From Bradyrhizobium sp. CCH5-F6 (lineage in GTDB: Bacteria > Pseudomonadota > Alphaproteobacteria > Rhizobiales > Xanthobacteraceae), in NCBI RefSeq assembly GCF_001556045.1, contig NZ_LSIC01000068.1:1-19667 (forward strand): DNA of 19,667 bases, written 5' to 3'. This document shows positions 15,730 to 19,667 of this stretch, in pieces. Position 1 is the stretch's first letter, and every line of letters begins with the position of its first letter. The translations under genes and the position numbers were made by a program. The notes beneath the pieces are model-generated. The model was not told the DNA's origin, did no database searches, and saw only the letters and a program-made list of their open reading frames with translations.

Positions 15730-17034
15730 ATGACAGTGACCGACATTGCGAGCCGAACCTATAATCACAGCTGGCGGCTGGATCCCATCATCCGCAGCCT
15801 GCTTGATACCGACTTCTACAAGCTGTTGATGTTGCAGTTGATTCGGGAAGATTACCCGGGTCAGCAGGTGACCTTCTCGGTCATCAACCGCTCGCGCCAT
15901 GTGCGGCTCGGAGAGATCATCGACGAGGGCGAGCTGCGCGCCCAGCTCGACCACGCCCGCACCATCCGTTTCAGCAAGAAAGAGCTGATCTGGCTTGCCG
16001 GTAACACCTTCTACGGCAAGACCCACATGTTCTCGGCGGACTTCATCCGCTGGCTGGCGGAATTCCGCCTGCCCGAATACGAGCTGCGCAAGGTCGAGGG
16101 CCAGTACGAACTGCATTTCCACGGACCGTGGACCCACACCACGATGTGGGAGATTCCGGCGCTTGCGATCCTCAACGAGCTGCGCTCGCGCGCGGCGATG
16201 AAAGGCCGCGGCCGTTTCGAGCTCGACGTGCTCTATGCCCGCGCCAAGGCCAAGCTGTGGACCAAGGTGGAACGGCTGCGCAAGCTCGAGAGTTTGCGGC
16301 TGTCCGATTTCGGCACGCGCCGCCGTCACGGCTTCCTCTGGCAGCGCTGGTGCGTGGAGGCGGTGAAGGAAGGCCTGGGCTCGTCCTTCATCGGCACATC
16401 CAACGTGCTGCTCGCGATGGACAACGATCTCGAAGCCATCGGCACCAACGCGCATGAGCTGCCGATGGTCGCCGCCGCGCTCGCCAGGGACGACGAGGAA
16501 TTGCGCTGGGCACCCTACCGCATTCTCGACCAGTGGCGTCAGACCTATGGCGGCAACCTCCTGATCGCGCTGCCCGACGCTTTCGGCACGAAGGCCTTCC
16601 TGCGCGATGCGCCGGAATGGGTCGCCGACTGGACCGGCTTTCGTCCCGACAGCGCGCCGCCGATCCAGGCCGGCGAGGAGATCATCGCCTGGTGGGAGAA
16701 GAAGGGCCGCAATCCCAAGGACAAGCTGCTCGTCTTTTCCGACGCGATGGACGTCGGCTCGATCGAGGAGACCTATCACCACTTCTCCGGACGCGTGCGA
16801 CTCTCCTTCGGCTGGGGCACCAACCTCACCAACGACTTCGTCGGCTGCACGCCGGACGGCTCGTTCAATCTCGATCCGATCTCGCTGGTCTGCAAGGTCT
16901 CGTCGGTCGACGGCCATCCGGCCGTCAAGCTGTCCGATAATCCGGAGAAGGCGACCGGCCTTCCCTCGGAGATCGAGCGTTACCTGCGCGTATTCGGCGA
17001 TGCCGGCCGCGTGCGCAAGCCGGTGCTGGTGTAG
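15730..17034 (+). CDS. pncB: Nicotinate phosphoribosyltransferase
   Basis: Cytoplasmic enzyme of 434 residues, the usual length. It joins nicotinate and PRPP (with ATP) to give nicotinate mononucleotide in the Preiss-Handler NAD salvage pathway. Recognisable features: the N-terminal [16 protein letters not shown] block, TFYGKTHMF, the [10 protein letters not shown] motif at 193-202, [10 protein letters not shown] near 220-229, and GTNAHELPM with His242, the residue phosphorylated in this family. The central and C-terminal parts ([24 protein letters not shown]) hold the phosphate-binding region. The ATG at 15730 is the natural start. A 10-base palindrome, GTTGCGCAAC, lies 24 bases upstream (15697-15706). 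It is on the same strand as the LysR gene, but the 79-base gap and unrelated function suggest its own promoter. Confidence 0.97.
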   Translation: MTVTDIASRTYNHSWRLDPIIRSLLDTDFYKLLMLQLIREDYPGQQVTFSVINRSRHVRLGEIIDEGELRAQLDHARTIRFSKKELIWLAGNTFYGKTHMFSADFIRWLAEFRLPEYELRKVEGQYELHFHGPWTHTTMWEIPALAILNELRSRAAMKGRGRFELDVLYARAKAKLWTKVERLRKLESLRLSDFGTRRRHGFLWQRWCVEAVKEGLGSSFIGTSNVLLAMDNDLEAIGTNAHELPMVAAALARDDEELRWAPYRILDQWRQTYGGNLLIALPDAFGTKAFLRDAPEWVADWTGFRPDSAPPIQAGEEIIAWWEKKGRNPKDKLLVFSDAMDVGSIEETYHHFSGRVRLSFGWGTNLTNDFVGCTPDGSFNLDPISLVCKVSSVDGHPAVKLSDNPEKATGLPSEIERYLRVFGDAGRVRKPVLV

Positions 17035-17058
17035 CACGGACCCAATTCTCTCGATCGG

Positions 17059-17090
17059 CCAAGCCGCGCAGGATGAATGCGCGGCCTTGG
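17059..17090 (+). terminator. Candidate pncB terminator hairpin
   Basis: CCAAGCCGCGCA at 17059-17070 and TGCGCGGCCTTGG at 17078-17090 form a 12-base-pair stem with one bulged C and a 7-base loop, 24 bases after the pncB stop. Only a short TT follows, so it is a strong hairpin without a proper T-run. The 241 bases between pncB and the next gene otherwise hold a small stem-loop at 17225-17240 and no convincing gene. Confidence 0.55.
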
Positions 17091-17275
17091 TTCGCGAAGA
17101 CGCGACCGTCCCGTTTCGCGGCATTTGAAGCGATTTTCCGGCACGGGCTTCACGACGGCTTCACCCTGCGACGGAGTCCTCCGCGCCATTCAGGCCGAGT
17201 TAAGCAACCATCCCCTCTACTTGGCGTTGCAGGCGCAACGCTCCGTTGGGATCGTTGATCGACTTGGGGAACAAG

Positions 17276-18583
17276 GTGTTTCGCAGAACAGCGACGTCGG
17301 CGGAGGGACACTGCTTCCTTCACGTCATCAAGCTCGTGTCGCCTTTCGTGATGGTCGTCGTGCTCCAGGCGGCCGTCGCGGGATTCAGCCTCGAGGTGAT
17401 GTCGTCGGTCCGCGCCTATGTCGCGGGCGAAGCACTATGGTCGCGCTCGCAGAAGAACGCCGTCTATTTCCTCAACCGCTATCTGCATTCGGGGGAGGCC
17501 AGCCAGTTCGCGGAATACCAGGCCGCGCTCGCCGTTCCCATCGGGGACGAGTTCGCGCGCTGGGCGCTCGAGCGCGATCCGGTCGACGTCGAAGCCGCCC
17601 GCATCGGCTTCCTGCAGGGCGGCAATCATCCCGATGACGTACCCGGACTGATCTGGCTGTTTCGCTACTTCAACCGCGTCAGCTTCCTCCAGGAAGCGAT
17701 CCGCGAATGGGCGGCCACGGATCCGATGCTGCTGGAGCTGAGCGTGTTCGGCGAGGTGATCCGGTCCGAGCTGGAGAACGGTCCCATTGAAGACGGCCGA
17801 CTGCAATTCCTGTCGTCGCGGCTGTCGGAGCTCAATAGCCAATTCACGGTGCATGCCAAGCGGTTCTCCACCGTCCTGGGCGAAGGCTCTCGCGCAATCA
17901 AGTTGACGCTGACTTGCATCAACATCGTCACCGCGGCGGCGCTGATCCTGCTTCTGATCTGGCATACGCGGCGGCTTGTGCTGCAACGGCGGGCGTTCGA
18001 GGACGCGTTGCACGCCGAGAAGGAGCGCTTGACCTGGCAGGCGTCGCACGATTGGCTGACCGGCCTGTCCAATCGCCGTGCCTTCGAGGCGCGCCTGCAA
18101 AGCGAGCTGGACGGTGCAGCGGCGGGTGCAGTGGGCCTTATCCTGCTCGACCTCGACCAGTTCAAGAGCGTCAACGACACGTGCGGACACCTTGCCGGCG
18201 ACCGTCTGCTCTGCCAGGTCTCCCGCCTTCTGCAACAGGACCGGCATGCCCACGACATGGTCGCGCGGCTCGGCGGCGACGAGTTCGGGCTGATCCTGCC
18301 GCGATGCTCGCCATTCGACGCCGTCGATATCGCCGAGCGACTGCGCAGATCGCTCGAGCTGTTCAATTTCGCCTGGGACGATCGTTGCTTTGCGGTGACC
18401 GCGAGCATCGGCGTGACGTGCATCACCGAACGCAACACCACGCTCGAGGACGCGATGCGGCGCGCGGATGCCGCCTGCTACCGCGCCAAGGAAAAGGGAC
18501 GCAACCGCGTTCAGGTCGACGGCGAGCGACCTGGGATCATCGCGGCAGCCCGGCCGCGCGAAGCGGTAGCGGCGCGAGGCTGA
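17276..18583 (+). CDS. Membrane-anchored GGDEF diguanylate cyclase
   Basis: Inner-membrane protein of about 435 residues that should make c-di-GMP. TM1 lies at about 15-39, an all-helical extracytoplasmic region of about 170 residues follows, TM2 at about 210-229, a short coiled linker, and the GGDEF domain at about 250-420. Signature parts are present: SHDWLTGLSNRRAF near 257-270, LDLDQFKSVND at 291-301, GGDEF at 333-337, and ASIGVTC near 376-382. The product-inhibition site RxxD is not intact: the position five residues before GGDEF reads His324-Ala-His-Asp327, with an Arg one place too early. I chose the GTG at 17276 because GGGGA lies five bases upstream; the frame is open to a TTG at 17246. 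It faces a convergent AraC gene 21 bases on. Confidence 0.9.
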   Translation: MFRRTATSAEGHCFLHVIKLVSPFVMVVVLQAAVAGFSLEVMSSVRAYVAGEALWSRSQKNAVYFLNRYLHSGEASQFAEYQAALAVPIGDEFARWALERDPVDVEAARIGFLQGGNHPDDVPGLIWLFRYFNRVSFLQEAIREWAATDPMLLELSVFGEVIRSELENGPIEDGRLQFLSSRLSELNSQFTVHAKRFSTVLGEGSRAIKLTLTCINIVTAAALILLLIWHTRRLVLQRRAFEDALHAEKERLTWQASHDWLTGLSNRRAFEARLQSELDGAAAGAVGLILLDLDQFKSVNDTCGHLAGDRLLCQVSRLLQQDRHAHDMVARLGGDEFGLILPRCSPFDAVDIAERLRRSLELFNFAWDDRCFAVTASIGVTCITERNTTLEDAMRRADAACYRAKEKGRNRVQVDGERPGIIAAARPREAVAARG

Positions 18584-18604
18584 AGACCGTCCGATCCTGC
18601 TTGG

Positions 18605-19597
18605 TCACGACGACCTGGACCGATCTTCGCGCGGCGACCGGCCGCGCATATCGCCTGGCGTCATGCCGAACCGGCGCCGAAATGCGCGATGAAAATAGGA
18701 CGCGTCGTTGAAACCCGCGAGATAGGCAATGTCGCTCACCTTGCGCGACCGGTGCAGCGGATCGCGGAGCAACCTCGCCGCTCGGATCAGCCGCTGCTCC
18801 AGGACGAACTCGGAGAACGTCGTGCCGGTCCGCTCGAACAGCATCTGGACATAGCGCGGGCTGACGCGGTTGCGCTGGGCAAGTTCGGCGAGACCGAGAT
18901 CACCATCGGCGAGCCGAGCGAGCACGTCCGCCTTGACGGCCTCGAGTCGCACCGCAGCCAGCCCGCGATCCTTCGCGAGCTGAGCTTCGTCGCGACCGGC
19001 GCCGAGAGCAAGCACGACGAGATCGGTCAGGTGTTCGGCCGCGGCATTCCTCGCCGTGGCGTCGAGCCCGTGGGCGTTCTCGATCACCAGATCGTAGTAT
19101 CCCTGCAACAGCGTCATGACACCGGCATCGGCGTTCACCGGCCTGGCGATCAGATCCTCCGCATGACGGCAGAGCTCCAGGAGCACCTTTCTGCCGATGA
19201 AGATCGACCTGAAGCGCCCTTCGGCGAGTTGCGACACATGCGCGCCCACATGGGCGGCATCGGCCAGGCCTACGGTCATGGGTGCGAGGTCCAGCGTCCT
19301 GTTGCCGACCGCAATGCGCATCGGCGCATCGGAGGCCAGCACCAGGGCAAGCGCATGATCCGCGTCGACCTTATTGGCGACGAACCGCATCGGAGTCGCG
19401 AACGCGCCCGTCATCTTCACACATGGCAACGGCAGCGCCGCCACCTCGCAACGCATCGCTCCCTGCGTGAGCGGCACGGCATCCCTGGTCATCACGCGAC
19501 GGCAGAACTCTTCGCGCCAGCGCTCATATTCGACGCCGCTGGGCTCGCCGGCGTAGCCGAACCGCCGCACGTCCACATCTGGCCCGACCTGCATCAT
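18605..19597 (-). CDS. AraC-family transcriptional regulator
   Basis: Regulator of 330 residues. The N-terminal part (about 20-200) resembles the AraC-binding-like domain found in FeaR-type and similar regulators, with no Cys nucleophile or other enzyme motif. The C-terminal double HTH spans about 222-318: LAELAQRNRVSPRYVQMLFERTG in the first half and VSDIAYLAGFNDASYFHRAFRRRFG in the second. The ATG at 19597 has GGAG six bases upstream; the next codon is also ATG. Its target is unknown. The gene it controls may lie beyond the right edge, since the 70 bases to the end look like a promoter region. It converges on the diguanylate cyclase and is not obviously linked to it. The family call is secure; no specific function is claimed. 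Confidence 0.9.
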   Translation of the reverse strand: MMQVGPDVDVRRFGYAGEPSGVEYERWREEFCRRVMTRDAVPLTQGAMRCEVAALPLPCVKMTGAFATPMRFVANKVDADHALALVLASDAPMRIAVGNRTLDLAPMTVGLADAAHVGAHVSQLAEGRFRSIFIGRKVLLELCRHAEDLIARPVNADAGVMTLLQGYYDLVIENAHGLDATARNAAAEHLTDLVVLALGAGRDEAQLAKDRGLAAVRLEAVKADVLARLADGDLGLAELAQRNRVSPRYVQMLFERTGTTFSEFVLEQRLIRAARLLRDPLHRSRKVSDIAYLAGFNDASYFHRAFRRRFGMTPGDMRGRSPREDRSRSS

Positions 19598-19667
19598 GAC
19601 CTTCTCCGTTTCACCTGCAGTTTCGGACAGGTCGCTCCTCCGCGCAATCGCGATGTCGGCGGGAGTT

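Noticed and set aside
15604..17124. Long minus-strand open frame of about 506 codons across pncB
   Set aside because: Entirely antisense to pncB with no recognisable domain or ribosome-binding site.

Overview
The window looks like chromosomal DNA of a high-GC alphaproteobacterium, most likely a Bradyrhizobium-like member of the Hyphomicrobiales. The reasons are the GC-rich codon use, the AraC-type PobR paired with pobA, the STAS-cheY-cheA-cheW-mcp operon, the FecR-like/CHASE2-cyclase pair, and an inverted pair of a palindromic element with the core CCCCTTGTGGGAGA that I recall as common in Bradyrhizobium intergenic DNA. The genus is inferred from resemblance, not from a database search. I see no phage, transposase, CRISPR, tRNA or rRNA, and no stretch above 300 bases lacks a gene.

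Left part (1-5553), behaviour and second messengers. A minus-strand chemotaxis operon reads STAS protein, cheY, cheA, cheW, then a chemoreceptor that runs off the left edge. The first four genes overlap by 1-4 bases, so they are probably translationally coupled. Divergent from it is a response regulator with an HD-GYP domain (c-di-GMP hydrolysis). The shared 249-base intergenic region carries two short palindromes.

Middle part (5739-8760). An exported FecR-like protein lies 18 bases upstream of a CHASE2-type membrane adenylate/guanylate cyclase, probably one sensory unit. A face-to-face pair of palindromic repeats follows.

Right-middle part (8773-15650), aromatic catabolism. pobA (4-hydroxybenzoate to protocatechuate) and its divergent AraC regulator pobR share a TTTGCAG-N8-CTGCAAA palindrome. 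pcaHG (protocatechuate ring cleavage) is divergent from a LysR regulator of the NodD/NahR type, with a TCTATT-N9-AATAGA palindrome between them. Between the two modules sits an unrelated block: a GlxA-type regulator (DJ-1/PfpI domain plus AraC HTH), a divergent DJ-1/PfpI enzyme resembling isonitrile hydratase, and a small NTF2-fold protein. The rest of the beta-ketoadipate pathway (pcaB, C, D, I, J, F) is not in the window.

Right end (15730-19667). This holds pncB (NAD salvage), a membrane GGDEF diguanylate cyclase and a convergent AraC-family regulator. The window therefore encodes a c-di-GMP synthase, a probable c-di-GMP hydrolase and a cyclic-nucleotide cyclase around a chemotaxis operon and a protocatechuate funnel. 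Most genes are well-known families. The least-described items are the DJ-1 regulator/enzyme pair and the FecR-CHASE2 cyclase unit; I found no clearly new system.
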